A DNA stretch of 64,000 bases from Faecalicatena orotica. GTDB lineage: Bacteria > Bacillota > Clostridia > Lachnospirales > Lachnospiraceae. Positions within the stretch are counted from its first letter, which is position 1, and the number at the start of each line of letters is the position of its first letter. Made by a program: the position numbers and the translations under genes. The stretch lies in contig NZ_QGDL01000005.1 of NCBI RefSeq assembly GCF_003149245.1, forward strand, positions 62,001 through 126,000, written 5' to 3'. Below the pieces are notes generated by a model. It saw only the letters and a program-made list of their open reading frames with translations. It did no database searches and was not told the DNA's origin. Positions 1-9,409 of the stretch are shown here, in pieces.

Positions 1-1932
1 GCAGGGACTTATGGCTGTGATCTTCGCTATAAGGGATACCAGATTTCGAAGGGAAAGTATGGCCTGAAAGGGCTTCCGGCTGTTTACGCGGGCGAAGACG
101 AGGCTGAGACACTAAAGATTGAGCTGGAGGACCAGAATCAGGGGATTGCGGTAACACTGCTGTACGGGGTGCTGCCGGAGCCGGATATTATCACGAGGAG
201 CGTGGTGATTTGTAATCATGGGTGTGGTGAAAACGGTGTGCCGGAAACGATTTTTCTGGAGAAGGTCCAGTCGGCCTGTCTGGATTTTGTGACCGGAAAT
301 TATGATTTTATCAGTTTTTACGGGCGGCATGCAATGGAACGGAATTTCCAGAGGGTTCCGGTTGCTCATGGGAGCCAGATGATCGGAAGCAGGAGGGGCA
401 CATCGAGCCATCAGTATAATCCGATGATGATTCTGGCAGATAAGGAAGCCACGGAAGATTCCGGAAACTGCTATGCGATGTCTTTTGTATACAGCGGGGG
501 CTTTCAGGGTGAGGTTGAGAAAGACCAGTATAACCAGACCCGTGCAGTTCTGGGGCTTCAGGGCGAACAGTTTTCCTACCCGCTGGAGCCGGGAGAAGTA
601 TTTTACGCGCCTGAGGTGATCCTGACATACAGCGGCAGCGGACTGAATCGTTTGTCGCAGAATCTGCACACCTGCATCCGAAAACATATCTGCCGCGGGA
701 AATACAGAGATGCGGTGCGGCCTGTTCTGGTAAACAGCTGGGAGGCAGCGTATTTTGATTTTAACGGCGATACGATCTGTGAGCTGGCAAAACATGCGGC
801 CGATGTGGGAATTGAACTGCTTGTCATGGATGACGGCTGGTTTGGCAGCCGTGATGACGACAACAGGGGGCTTGGCGACTGGAAGGTGAACGAGGATAAG
901 CTTGGCGGCACGCTGGGAGAGTTAATTGGGAAAATAAACGCGCTGGGCGTCAAGTTTGGTATTTGGATCGAGCCGGAGATGGTCAATGAGGACAGCGAGC
1001 TGTACAGGACCCACCCTGACTGGGCCTTTACGATACCGGGCAGAAAGCCGCAGAGGTCCAGAAACCAGCTGGTACTGGATTTTTCCAGAAAAGAGGTCGT
1101 GGACGCAGTCTACGGGCAGATCTGCGGGATACTGGATCAGGGAAATATTGAGTATGTCAAATGGGATATGAACCGGAGCATTGCGGATGTTTATTCCGCG
1201 GCGGCAGAAAACCAGGGGAAGGTAATGTATGACTATATACTCGGACTGTATGATTTCCTTGAAAGGCTGTCCACCCGGTACCCGGATATTCTGATCGAGG
1301 GATGCAGCGGAGGGGGCGGACGTTTTGACGCAGGAATGCTGTACTACACACCGCAGATCTGGTGCAGTGATAATACCGATGCCATTGACAGAGTAAGGAT
1401 CCAGTACGGAACCTCATTCGGGTACCCGGTATCCGCCGTGGGCTCACACGTATCCGCATGCCCAAACCACCAGACAGGAAGGCATACTTCCATGAAGACG
1501 AGGGCCGTCACGGCAATGGCCGGAACCTTCGGTTATGAACTGGACCTGTGCAGACTGACGGAAACAGAAAAAGAGGAAGTCAGAGAACAGATAAAAGATT
1601 ATCACAAATATGCAGAATTGATCCAGAACGGAACATACTACAGACTGAGCAATCCGTTCGAAGAAGAGGCTGGGGCATGGGAATTTCTGGCAGAGGACAA
1701 GGGTGAGGTGCTCGTAAATGTCGTCATGCTGGCGAAACACGGCAATATGACAGTCAATTATGTACGGCTGCGCGGGCTGGATGAAGGAGCCATGTACAAA
1801 GACGAAAACAGCGGGGCAGTGTACAGTGGAAGCGCCCTGACAGAAGCCGGGATGCCATTACCGGTGGAATTGGGGGAATATTTAGCTTATCAGATACATC
1901 TGGTTCGGGAGGAAGCAGGACATGACAGTTGA
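1..1932 (+). CDS. Alpha-galactosidase, GH36 (5' partial)
   Basis: This is a glycoside hydrolase family 36 alpha-galactosidase, which removes terminal alpha-galactose from raffinose, stachyose or melibiose. The frame is open from the first base, so the N-terminal part lies outside the window and the ATG at 169 is internal. Family signatures are visible: DDGWFG at visible residues 277-282, KWDMN with the likely nucleophile Asp389, and CSDNTD with the likely acid/base Asp457, preceded by the glycine-rich GCSGGGG turn. No signal peptide can be judged. The last 11 bases overlap the next gene, so the two enzymes are translationally coupled. Family assignment is firm; the exact substrate is inferred. 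Confidence 0.95.
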   Translation, partial: AGTYGCDLRYKGYQISKGKYGLKGLPAVYAGEDEAETLKIELEDQNQGIAVTLLYGVLPEPDIITRSVVICNHGCGENGVPETIFLEKVQSACLDFVTGNYDFISFYGRHAMERNFQRVPVAHGSQMIGSRRGTSSHQYNPMMILADKEATEDSGNCYAMSFVYSGGFQGEVEKDQYNQTRAVLGLQGEQFSYPLEPGEVFYAPEVILTYSGSGLNRLSQNLHTCIRKHICRGKYRDAVRPVLVNSWEAAYFDFNGDTICELAKHAADVGIELLVMDDGWFGSRDDDNRGLGDWKVNEDKLGGTLGELIGKINALGVKFGIWIEPEMVNEDSELYRTHPDWAFTIPGRKPQRSRNQLVLDFSRKEVVDAVYGQICGILDQGNIEYVKWDMNRSIADVYSAAAENQGKVMYDYILGLYDFLERLSTRYPDILIEGCSGGGGRFDAGMLYYTPQIWCSDNTDAIDRVRIQYGTSFGYPVSAVGSHVSACPNHQTGRHTSMKTRAVTAMAGTFGYELDLCRLTETEKEEVREQIKDYHKYAELIQNGTYYRLSNPFEEEAGAWEFLAEDKGEVLVNVVMLAKHGNMTVNYVRLRGLDEGAMYKDENSGAVYSGSALTEAGMPLPVELGEYLAYQIHLVREEAGHDS

Positions 1933-3757
1933 TGAAAGATACAGACAACGGATGGACAGACACCATGATGAATTGAAATGGCTTTATATGGAGCTATATG
2001 GAAACGATGATATGTTTTTTGAATTATGCAGCCAGATGTACAGCTTTTACCAGGGCCGGAGGCAAAGCCTGAAAAGGCTCGACAGGAAGAGGGAAAACAA
2101 TCCTTCCTGGTATAGGGGAAATGACATGCTTGGCATGATGCTGTATATTGACCAGTTTGCCGGGAACCTGAAAGGGGTGGGGGAGAAGCTGGATTACCTG
2201 AAGGAATGTAATGTCAGCTGTGTCCACCTCATGCCATTTCTGGATTCCCCCGAGGGGAGGTCTGACGGCGGCTATGCAGTGGCAGATTTCCGCAGGGTAA
2301 AACCATCGCTTGGTACGATGGAAGATCTGGAGATTCTGGCCGATGAGTGCCATAAGAACCAGATAAGCCTTTGCATGGACTTTGTTATGAACCATACATC
2401 AGAGGACCATATCTGGGCGCAGCGCGCACGCTCTGGTGACGGGGAATATATGAGCCGGTATTTCTTTTATGATAATTATGAGATTCCGCGAGAATATGAA
2501 AAGACAGTACCGCAGGTATTTCCGGTGACAGCTCCGGGGAATTTTACATATCTGCCCGAAACGGGACATCATGTGCTGACAACGTTTTATCCGTATCAGT
2601 GGGACCTGAATTACTCCAACCCACGTGTGTTTAATGAGATGATGTACAATTTCCTGTATCTGGCAAACAGGGGGATGGATGTGATACGGATTGATGCGGT
2701 GCCGTACATCTGGAAATCACTTGGGACATCATGCCGGAATCTGCCGCAGGTCCATACAATTGTCCGTATGATGCGGATGATAAGCGAGATTGTCTGCCCG
2801 GGTGTCGTGCTCTTAGGGGAAGTCGTGATGGAGCCAGAAAAAGTGGTTCCTTACTTCGGCACCGTGGATAAGCCGGAATGCCATATGCTGTACAATGTAA
2901 CGACAATGGCGACAACCTGGAACTCGGTGGCCACGCGGGATGTCAGGCTCCTGAAAATGCAGTTAAATACGATTAGCCGGCTCCCGAAAGAATATACCTT
3001 CCTGAACTATCTCAGATGCCACGATGATATAGGCTGGGGGCTGGACTATGATACATTAAAATACTGGGGTATGAGAGAGGTGCCGCATAAAAAGTTCCTG
3101 AATGACTACTTTACAGGAAGAACTGAGGGCAGTGTAAGCAGGGGGGAATTGTATAACGAAGACCTTGTGACAGGTGATGCAAGATTCTGCGGAACAACAG
3201 CATCCATGTGCGGGATAGAAAGCGCCGGTTTCGAGGGGAATGAGGGAAAAATGGAGCAGGCTGTCAGAAAAGACCTGATGCTTCATGCCTATATGTTCAT
3301 GCAGTCCGGCATTCCTATGCTTTACAGCGGTGACGAAATTGGGCAGGTCAATGACTACACCTATAAAGAAGATCCCGCAAAAAGAGAAGACTCCCGCTAC
3401 ATACACCGTGGGAAATTCCACTGGGAGCTTGTGGAAAACTGCGGGGATACAGACACCATACAGGGAAAAATATTTCAGGGACTGAGCAGGCTTGAACATA
3501 TACGCAGACAAGAAAACGTATTCGGTGCAGATGCAGAAATGCAGGTGATAGAAACAGGAGACGATTCCGTATTGTGTATACAAAGAACAAAAGGAAGAGA
3601 CACAATCATTGGAATTTTCAATTTTCATGATACCGAGAAAACAGTTCATATTATCTTGCCCGGAACCTACAGAAACCTGCTAAACGGGGAAATCATGGGA
3701 CTTCAGGATGTCAGACTGCCCGGAAGCGGGTTTGTCTGGACAAAGTTAGTCGAATAA
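1922..3757 (+). CDS. Amylosucrase-like glycoside hydrolase, GH13
   Basis: A 611-residue GH13 protein with amylosucrase (GH13_4) layout: a helical N-terminal region, a catalytic barrel and a C-terminal beta domain. Visible catalytic motifs are RIDAVPYIWK with nucleophile Asp258, LLGEVV with acid/base Glu300, and CHDDIGW with the transition-state Asp at 368-369. DFVMNHT is conserved region I. There is no signal peptide, so it acts in the cytoplasm. The start ATG lies inside the alpha-galactosidase gene with GGAGG just upstream. Next to GH36 it probably splits the sucrose left after galactose removal from raffinose. Whether it makes glucan, hydrolyses sucrose or acts as a phosphorylase cannot be told from sequence. 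Confidence 0.88.
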   Translation: MTVDERYRQRMDRHHDELKWLYMELYGNDDMFFELCSQMYSFYQGRRQSLKRLDRKRENNPSWYRGNDMLGMMLYIDQFAGNLKGVGEKLDYLKECNVSCVHLMPFLDSPEGRSDGGYAVADFRRVKPSLGTMEDLEILADECHKNQISLCMDFVMNHTSEDHIWAQRARSGDGEYMSRYFFYDNYEIPREYEKTVPQVFPVTAPGNFTYLPETGHHVLTTFYPYQWDLNYSNPRVFNEMMYNFLYLANRGMDVIRIDAVPYIWKSLGTSCRNLPQVHTIVRMMRMISEIVCPGVVLLGEVVMEPEKVVPYFGTVDKPECHMLYNVTTMATTWNSVATRDVRLLKMQLNTISRLPKEYTFLNYLRCHDDIGWGLDYDTLKYWGMREVPHKKFLNDYFTGRTEGSVSRGELYNEDLVTGDARFCGTTASMCGIESAGFEGNEGKMEQAVRKDLMLHAYMFMQSGIPMLYSGDEIGQVNDYTYKEDPAKREDSRYIHRGKFHWELVENCGDTDTIQGKIFQGLSRLEHIRRQENVFGADAEMQVIETGDDSVLCIQRTKGRDTIIGIFNFHDTEKTVHIILPGTYRNLLNGEIMGLQDVRLPGSGFVWTKLVE

Positions 3758-3781
3758 AACTTGAGAAAATTCTGAAAATGG

Positions 3782-3810
3782 AGAGCAAAGGGGTCTGACC
3801 CCTTTGCTCT
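3782..3810 (+). terminator. Perfect palindromic terminator with GGGGTCTGACCCC core
   Basis: A perfect 12-bp inverted repeat (AGAGCAAAGGGG and its complement) with a five-base TCTGA loop sits 25 bases after the GH13 stop. It is strong enough to end transcription, although the T-run is short. The same core recurs after dapL near 9324. Confidence 0.8.
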
Positions 3811-3851
3811 TTCGCATATACTGTACTAACGATATATGCTCAGGAGTTTTT

Positions 3852-4610
3852 ATGAGAAGAAGATTTTTTAAAGTAAGTCTGGGAACTTTTCTGGCGGTTA
3901 TGCTGCTGGGCTGTTCATTTAAGTATCTTTCCGGCTATGTAACGGTATCCAGCAATGTCAGCGGCAGGGAACTCCCTATTTATTCTGTAGAGACGAATGA
4001 AAAGAAGGCGGCTCTGACATTTGATGCAGCATGGGGAAATGAGGACACGCAGAAGATTCTGGATATTCTGGAAAAGGAGAAGATCCATGTCACGTTTTTC
4101 GCAACCGGCGGCTGGGTGGAGCAGTATCCGGATGATGTGAAGGCTATACTGGCAGCAGGACATGATCTGGGCAATCACAGTGAGAGCCATAAGAATATGA
4201 GCCAGTTGTCAAAGGAGGAACAGAAAAAGGAAATTATGACAGTACATAATAAGGTGAAAGAACTTACAGGATATGAAATGAAACTTTTCCGGCCTCCGTA
4301 CGGGGATTATGATAATACTGTCATTAAGACGGTGCAGGAATGCGGGTATTATCCGATTCAGTGGGATGTGGACAGTCTTGACTGGAAGGATTATGGCAGA
4401 CAGAGCGTCATTGATACAATACTTGGCAATAAAGCGCTCCAAAATGGCTCCATTATTCTGTGCCACAATGGGGCAAAATACACGGCAGAAGCACTGGAGG
4501 AGGTGATTAAGGGGCTGAAAAAGCAGGGATTTGAGATCGTACCGGTGTCGGAACTTATCTATAAAGACGGATACCATCTGGATGCGTCAGGAAGACAGAT
4601 TAAAAATTAA
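3852..4610 (+). CDS. Polysaccharide deacetylase (CE4/NodB), PdaB-like
   Basis: A 252-residue membrane-anchored or secreted deacetylase that removes N-acetyl groups from peptidoglycan or another cell-wall glycan. The N-terminus has a basic start and a hydrophobic stretch ending in LLGCS, which may be a lipobox. CE4 motifs follow: TFDAAWG (motif 1), NHSESH (metal-binding histidines), RPPYG and LCHNG. The second Asp of the usual TFDDGP is Ala, as in PdaB-type sporulation deacetylases, so activity may be weak or different. I chose ATG 3852 because CAGGAG lies six bases upstream; an earlier in-frame TTG at 3804 falls inside the preceding terminator. It stands alone. Confidence 0.88.
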   Translation: MRRRFFKVSLGTFLAVMLLGCSFKYLSGYVTVSSNVSGRELPIYSVETNEKKAALTFDAAWGNEDTQKILDILEKEKIHVTFFATGGWVEQYPDDVKAILAAGHDLGNHSESHKNMSQLSKEEQKKEIMTVHNKVKELTGYEMKLFRPPYGDYDNTVIKTVQECGYYPIQWDVDSLDWKDYGRQSVIDTILGNKALQNGSIILCHNGAKYTAEALEEVIKGLKKQGFEIVPVSELIYKDGYHLDASGRQIKN

Positions 4611-4839
4611 ATATTGCTCTTAGGATATGACAGCCGTGTATCTACCGGAATATGGAGCATGAGAAGTGGTTAGAAAGTGCTGAATTACATTAAAAAATAT
4701 CGTAAATATCGTTAATTTTTACACTATTCTTTTCCGCATAATTAGTGTACAATATTAAACCGTGGCGACTATTGCCAGTAACTAAATAATTTCCATCAGG
4801 ATAGATGGAATACTCTAAGATATTCAGGAGGGAACAGCC

Positions 4840-5088
4840 ATGCCGGGGGAAACTTTGACATTAAATGCAGTAAGAGTGGGATTTTCAAATGTAAACGAGA
4901 TTCAGGAATTTGTGCAGACAATCAAGGATTATAGAGGAGACCTTGATCTTGTTCAGGGGAGAATGGTTGTAGATGCCAAGTCGATCCTCGGAATCTGCAG
5001 TCTCAATATGCAGGAAGAGATGGAACTTCAGGTACATAGCGGAGATTTTGACAGACTTAGAGAGAAGATTTATAAATTCACAAGATAA
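4840..5088 (+). CDS. HPr-like protein lacking the active-site histidine
   Basis: An 82-residue protein with HPr-fold similarity: the DAKSILGICSL segment matches the helix around regulatory Ser46 of HPr. The GIHARPA phosphorylation loop of true HPr is missing and no histidine occupies the expected place, so it cannot pass phosphate along the PTS chain in the usual way. A role as a regulator or as a partner of an HPr kinase-like enzyme is possible but unproven. The ribosome site CAGGAGGGA is strong. It is monocistronic, with glnA starting from its own promoter downstream. Confidence 0.75.
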   Translation: MPGETLTLNAVRVGFSNVNEIQEFVQTIKDYRGDLDLVQGRMVVDAKSILGICSLNMQEEMELQVHSGDFDRLREKIYKFTR

Positions 5089-5147
5089 AAGGATGTCAGT
5101 TACATCAGGATATGTGATCGGCATACACGAGAATATATAACCGGGAA

Positions 5148-5176
5148 TTGACATTTTTAAAACAGATAGTTATAAT
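5148..5176 (+). promoter_or_regulatory. Sigma-A promoter of glnA
   Basis: A consensus TTGACA (5148-5153) and TATAAT (5171-5176) are separated by exactly 17 bases. The predicted start is near 5183, giving a leader of about 70 bases before glnA. Confidence 0.85.
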
Positions 5177-5188
5177 AGGACGAAACAA

Positions 5189-5217
5189 GGGCGTTTTTCT
5201 TTAGAGGAAGAGCGCCC
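5189..5217 (+). promoter_or_regulatory. Leader hairpin of glnA, candidate attenuator
   Basis: A 29-base hairpin with a GGGCG/CGCCC base and several G-U pairs, followed by ATTTTTAT, begins a few bases after the predicted transcription start. It resembles a weak intrinsic terminator in the glnA leader. Because an ANTAR-domain protein is encoded right after glnA, this hairpin is a natural candidate for control by antitermination. The apical loop does not match the A1/G4 hexaloop rule for ANTAR targets. Confidence 0.5.
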
Positions 5218-5253
5218 ATTTTTATATTGTACTTTCAGGCAGGAGGGATAAAG

Positions 5254-6585
5254 ATGTATAATTATACGAAAAAAGATATCCTGAATATGGCGGAGGAAGA
5301 GGATGTAGGGTTCATCCGTCTCCAGTTTACTGATATCTATGGAACAATGAAAAATATGGCAGTCACGATGAACCAGCTTAAGAAAGCGCTGGACAATAAG
5401 TGCATGTTTGATGGATCTTCTATTGAAGGTTTTTCAAGGACCGAGGAATCCGACATGTACCTGTATCCGGATCTTGACACGTTTGCAATCTTCCCCTGGA
5501 GGCCGCAGCAGGGAAAAGTGGCAAGGTTTATCTGTGATGTGCGGCGGCCGGATGGGACACCTTACGAGAGCGACCCGAGATATGTATTGAAAAAGGTTGT
5601 GCGGGAAGCTGCGGAAATGGGATATACTATGAATGCAGGACCGGAATGTGAGTTCTTTTTATTTCACACAAATGATGACGGGCTGCCTACGACAATTACT
5701 CATGAGCAGGGCAGCTACTTCGATGTAGGCCCGCTGGATTTTGGCGAAAATGCAAGACGGGATATGGTGCTGACACTCGAGGATATGGGGTTTGAGATAG
5801 AAACGTCCCATCACGAAATCGCCCCTGCACAGCATGAGATCGATTTCCGCTATGACGAAGCGCTTGCAACGGCAGATAATATCATGACTTTTAAGATGGT
5901 AGTCAAGACGATCGCGAAACGCCACGGGCTCCATGCGACCTTTATGCCAAAACCAAAGATCGAGGTCAACGGTTCCGGAATGCATATCAATCTTTCTCTG
6001 GCAAAGGACGGGAAAAATATTTTTCAGGACAGCACTGATCAAAATGGGCTGAGCAGGGAAGCCTATTATTTTATGGGCGGACTGATGAAACATATGAAAG
6101 CAATCACATGCATTACGAACCCGACCGTGAACTCTTACAAACGTTTTGTGCCCGGATATGAGGCCCCGGTTTATATGACATGGTCTGCTAAGACAAGGGA
6201 GCCGCTTATCCGGATTCCTTCCATGCGGGGGGACGGTACAAGGATAGAACTGAGAAGTCCCGACCCGTCGGCGAACCCATATCTTGCGCTGGCGGTTCTG
6301 CTTGCAGCCGGCATGGACGGGATAAAAAACGAAATCATGCCGCCGGAAAGTGTGGATGCCGACGTACAGTCCATGACGGATGAGGAGAAAAAACGTCTGA
6401 ACATAGAAGCGCTTCCGAAGAACCTGATGGAGGCGGTCAGCGAGCTGGAAAAAGACACCTTTATCCAGGATGTGCTCGGAGCTGACCTGACTGCCAAACT
6501 GATAGAGACGCATAAAAATGAGTATCATGAATACTGCATGCAGGTGACAGAATGGGAAATCAACAATTACCTCCATAAGTTATAA
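5254..6585 (+). CDS. glnA: Glutamine synthetase type I
   Basis: A 443-residue GSI enzyme making glutamine from glutamate, ammonia and ATP. Conserved parts are DGSSIEGF near the N-terminus, AGPECEFFLF (metal-binding Glu), NGSGMHINLSL, the ATP-site segment NPTVNSYKRFVPGYEAPV, and RGDGTRIELRSPDPSANPY (glutamate site). The adenylylation tyrosine of the GSI-beta type is absent in the KNLMEAV region, which fits the short GSI-alpha form of Firmicutes, controlled by feedback and transcription rather than adenylylation. Start ATG 5254 follows AGGAGGG; a TTG at 5227 in frame lacks a ribosome site. It lies 80 bases before the ANTAR regulator gene. Confidence 0.97.
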   Translation: MYNYTKKDILNMAEEEDVGFIRLQFTDIYGTMKNMAVTMNQLKKALDNKCMFDGSSIEGFSRTEESDMYLYPDLDTFAIFPWRPQQGKVARFICDVRRPDGTPYESDPRYVLKKVVREAAEMGYTMNAGPECEFFLFHTNDDGLPTTITHEQGSYFDVGPLDFGENARRDMVLTLEDMGFEIETSHHEIAPAQHEIDFRYDEALATADNIMTFKMVVKTIAKRHGLHATFMPKPKIEVNGSGMHINLSLAKDGKNIFQDSTDQNGLSREAYYFMGGLMKHMKAITCITNPTVNSYKRFVPGYEAPVYMTWSAKTREPLIRIPSMRGDGTRIELRSPDPSANPYLALAVLLAAGMDGIKNEIMPPESVDADVQSMTDEEKKRLNIEALPKNLMEAVSELEKDTFIQDVLGADLTAKLIETHKNEYHEYCMQVTEWEINNYLHKL

Positions 6586-6665
6586 AATTTGTCTGTAACA
6601 GATAGGAAACCTGTCAGATTATGGCGGGAAAACCGGAAACAAAGGGACAGGAGGTGTGCTGAAGT

Positions 6666-7214
6666 GTGGGCAGTATTGTAGTTGTATTTCCGAAAAAAGA
6701 AACGGCAGTTAATATCCGCAATGTTTTAATGCGGGGGGGAATCGAAGTTGCCGGTATCTGCACAACCGGTGCCCAGACGCTCCAGTTTGCGGATAATCTG
6801 GAAGAGGGGATTATCATATGTGGATATAAGATGCAGGATATGTTATATTCAGAATTGAGGGAATGCCTCCCGGAGAACTTCGAAGTCCTTTTAATTGCCT
6901 CTGCGGACAAATGGGGGCAGGGTCTTGTAAAAGGTGTAATCGGGCTCCCTATGCCGATCAAAGTATATGATTTACTGAATACGATAGAAATGATGCTTCA
7001 GAACATGCAGCGCCGGCGCCGGAAGAGGCGGGAAGCGGCAAAAAACAGAAATGCGGCGCAGCAGCAGGTCATAGATCAGGCAAAGTCATTGCTGATGGAA
7101 CGCAATCAAATGACGGAAGAAGAGGCACACCGGTATCTGCAGAAATGCAGTATGGACAGCGGAACCAATATGCCGGAGACCGCGCGTATGGTTCTGACAA
7201 TCATGGAAGAATAA
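6666..7214 (+). CDS. ANTAR-domain RNA-binding response regulator-like protein
   Basis: A 182-residue protein with an N-terminal receiver-like fold (about residues 3-115), a very basic linker (RRRRKRREAAKNRN) and a C-terminal ANTAR three-helix domain (about 125-182, including AKSLLMERNQMTEEEAHRYL). ANTAR domains bind hairpins in leader RNA and prevent termination. The receiver part lacks an obvious acidic pocket and phospho-Asp, so it may sense a ligand or protein instead. The GTG start at 6666 follows CAGGAGG at a somewhat long distance. Being directly downstream of glnA suggests autogenous nitrogen control of glnA, as described for glnA-linked ANTAR proteins in clostridia. Confidence 0.85.
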   Translation: MGSIVVVFPKKETAVNIRNVLMRGGIEVAGICTTGAQTLQFADNLEEGIIICGYKMQDMLYSELRECLPENFEVLLIASADKWGQGLVKGVIGLPMPIKVYDLLNTIEMMLQNMQRRRRKRREAAKNRNAAQQQVIDQAKSLLMERNQMTEEEAHRYLQKCSMDSGTNMPETARMVLTIMEE

Positions 7215-7241
7215 CCAAAAGGGATGAAGGAGAACAGGAAA

Positions 7242-8075
7242 ATGAAGTTTACAAAAATGCAGGGACTGGGCAATGATTATGTCTATGTGAATGGATTTGA
7301 GGAAAAGATAGAAAATCCGTCTGAACTGGCAGTGAAAGTCAGCGACCGGCATTTCGGAATCGGCTCAGACGGGCTAATACTGATTAATCCGTCCAAGGTG
7401 GCTGATTTTGAAATGGAGATGTACAATGCGGATGGGTCCAGAAGCGAAATGTGCGGCAATGGAATCCGCTGTGTGGCAAAATATGTTTATGATTATGGCC
7501 TGACCGATAAAACACAGATATCAGTCGAGACACTGGGCGGGATCAAATATCTGGACCTGACAATTGATAATGGAAAAGCGGTCCGAATTAAAGTCGATAT
7601 GGGAAAACCAATTCTGGAGCCGGCAAAGATACCGGTTGTATCTGAAGGGGATATTGTTCTGGATGAGCCGATTCTGGTTGACGGAACAGAATACCGAATG
7701 ACAGCAGTGTCTATGGGGAACCCTCATACAGTCGTTTATATGGATGATATTGAGCATCTGGAGATCGAAAAGACAGGGCCTAAGTTTGAAAATCATGAAC
7801 GCTTTCCAAACCGCGTTAATGCCGAGTTTGTAAAGGTTCTGGACAGACATACCGTGCAGATGCGGGTATGGGAAAGAGGTTCAGGAGAAACACTTGCATG
7901 CGGAACTGGTGCATGTGCTGTTGCTGTTGCGTGTATCCTCAATGGTCTGACGGAAGATAAGGTTACAGTGAAGCTTCTCGGCGGTGACCTTCTGATCGAA
8001 TGGGACAAGGAGAAAGACACTGTATACATGACCGGTCCGGCGGAAGTCGTTTTCGAAGGAGAATGGAATCAATAA
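7242..8075 (+). CDS. dapF: Diaminopimelate epimerase
   Basis: A 277-residue enzyme that converts LL- to meso-diaminopimelate for lysine and peptidoglycan. Both catalytic cysteines are seen, in [10 protein letters not shown] and in LACGTGACA, as is the N-terminal [12 protein letters not shown] chose ATG 7242 because AAGGAG lies nine bases upstream; the in-frame ATG at 7224 precedes this ribosome site. It is followed 16 bases later by dapL, so the two last steps to meso-DAP are in one operon. Confidence 0.96.
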   Translation: MKFTKMQGLGNDYVYVNGFEEKIENPSELAVKVSDRHFGIGSDGLILINPSKVADFEMEMYNADGSRSEMCGNGIRCVAKYVYDYGLTDKTQISVETLGGIKYLDLTIDNGKAVRIKVDMGKPILEPAKIPVVSEGDIVLDEPILVDGTEYRMTAVSMGNPHTVVYMDDIEHLEIEKTGPKFENHERFPNRVNAEFVKVLDRHTVQMRVWERGSGETLACGTGACAVAVACILNGLTEDKVTVKLLGGDLLIEWDKEKDTVYMTGPAEVVFEGEWNQ

Positions 8076-8091
8076 AGCAAAGGAGGAAGTT

Positions 8092-9306
8092 ATGTTTAAA
8101 ATCAATGACAATTACTTGAAATTACCGGGCAGCTATCTGTTTTCAACGATCGCAAAAAAAGTGAATGCATATACAGAGGCAAACCCAGATAAATCTATTA
8201 TCCGTCTGGGGATCGGGGATGTCACACAGCCTCTGGCCCCTGCAATTATCGAATCCCTGCACAGTGCAGTAGACGAAATGGGGAACGCAGAGACATTTCA
8301 CGGATACGCGCCGGATCTTGGGTATGAATTCTTAAGAAGCGCAATGGCAAAAAATGATTATCAGGCACGCGGCTGTGACATAGCAGCAGACGAAGTATTT
8401 ATTTCAGACGGTGCAAAGTGTGATTCCGGAAACATTCAGGAGATCTTCAGCACTGACAATAAAATAGCAGTATGTGATCCCGTCTATCCTGTCTATGTAG
8501 ATACAAATGTGATGGCCGGACGAACCGGGATTTACAATGCAAAAACAGAAACATGGAGTGATGTCATCTATATGCCATGCACTGCAGACACCAATTTTGC
8601 CCCGGAACTTCCGAAAGAAACACCGGATCTTATTTATCTGTGTTTCCCGAATAACCCGACTGGATCCACTTTGACAAAATCACAGCTTCAGGACTGGGTA
8701 GATTATGCAAACAGGGTGGGGGCAGTCATCATCTACGACGCCGCATATGAGGCTTATATCTCCGAGGAGGATGTGCCACATACTATTTACGAATGCGAAG
8801 GTGCAAGGACGTGTGCAATCGAACTAAGAAGCTTCTCCAAGAACGCCGGTTTTACAGGCGTGCGTCTCGGAGCAACGGTTATCCCAAAAGACCTGAAGTG
8901 CGGCGAAGTAACCCTGCACTCCCTCTGGGCAAGAAGACACGGCACAAAATACAACGGCGCCCCCTATATCGTTCAGAAAGCAGGAGAAGCAGTATACTCC
9001 GAAAAAGGCAGAAAACAACTGAAAAAACAGATAGCATACTATATGAATAACGCGAAAATCATCTATCACGGATTAAAAGATGCCGGGTATAACGTCTCAG
9101 GAGGTGTCAACGCACCATACATCTGGTTAGAGACACCCGAAGGAATGAGTTCCTGGGATTTCTTCGATTACCTGCTCGAGAAAGCGAATGTAGTAGGCAC
9201 ACCGGGCTCAGGATTCGGCCCAAGCGGAGAAGGTTACTTCAGACTGACCGCATTCGGCAGTTACGAAAACACATTGGCGGCGATGGAACGAATCAAGGCA
9301 CTGTAA
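8092..9306 (+). CDS. dapL: LL-diaminopimelate aminotransferase
   Basis: A 404-residue PLP-dependent class I/II aminotransferase that makes LL-DAP directly from tetrahydrodipicolinate and glutamate, bypassing the acyl routes. The PLP lysine lies in [14 protein letters not shown], and PNNPTG and YDAAYE are the usual cofactor contacts. Length and the N-terminal [16 protein letters not shown] match DapL. A strong AAAGGAGG lies before the ATG. Adjacency to dapF supports the assignment. Confidence 0.96.
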   Translation: MFKINDNYLKLPGSYLFSTIAKKVNAYTEANPDKSIIRLGIGDVTQPLAPAIIESLHSAVDEMGNAETFHGYAPDLGYEFLRSAMAKNDYQARGCDIAADEVFISDGAKCDSGNIQEIFSTDNKIAVCDPVYPVYVDTNVMAGRTGIYNAKTETWSDVIYMPCTADTNFAPELPKETPDLIYLCFPNNPTGSTLTKSQLQDWVDYANRVGAVIIYDAAYEAYISEEDVPHTIYECEGARTCAIELRSFSKNAGFTGVRLGATVIPKDLKCGEVTLHSLWARRHGTKYNGAPYIVQKAGEAVYSEKGRKQLKKQIAYYMNNAKIIYHGLKDAGYNVSGGVNAPYIWLETPEGMSSWDFFDYLLEKANVVGTPGSGFGPSGEGYFRLTAFGSYENTLAAMERIKAL

Positions 9307-9316
9307 AGCAGATGGG

Positions 9317-9343
9317 CTTTAAAGGGGTCTGACCCTTTTGAAG
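9317..9343 (+). terminator. Terminator-like palindrome after dapL
   Basis: An AAAGGG...CCCTTT stem around the GTCTGA core, flanked by CTT/AAG, lies ten bases after the dapL stop. The core AAAGGGGTCTGACCC is the same as in the terminator at 3782-3810. Confidence 0.6.
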
Positions 9344-9409
9344 TCCGTTTTCAGAATATTCTGAAAATAACCATAGAAAATTTTTTTTGATGGAAATTAA
9401 AAAAAGGGG

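Noticed and set aside
169-1932. ATG at 169 as start of the alpha-galactosidase
   Set aside because: The same frame is open back to base 1 with family-like sequence and no ribosome site lies before 169, so the gene begins outside the window.
5189-5217. A canonical ANTAR dual-hexaloop target in the glnA leader
   Set aside because: The apical loop that can be drawn (TAGAGG) lacks A at position 1 and G at position 4, and no second hexaloop stem was found upstream.
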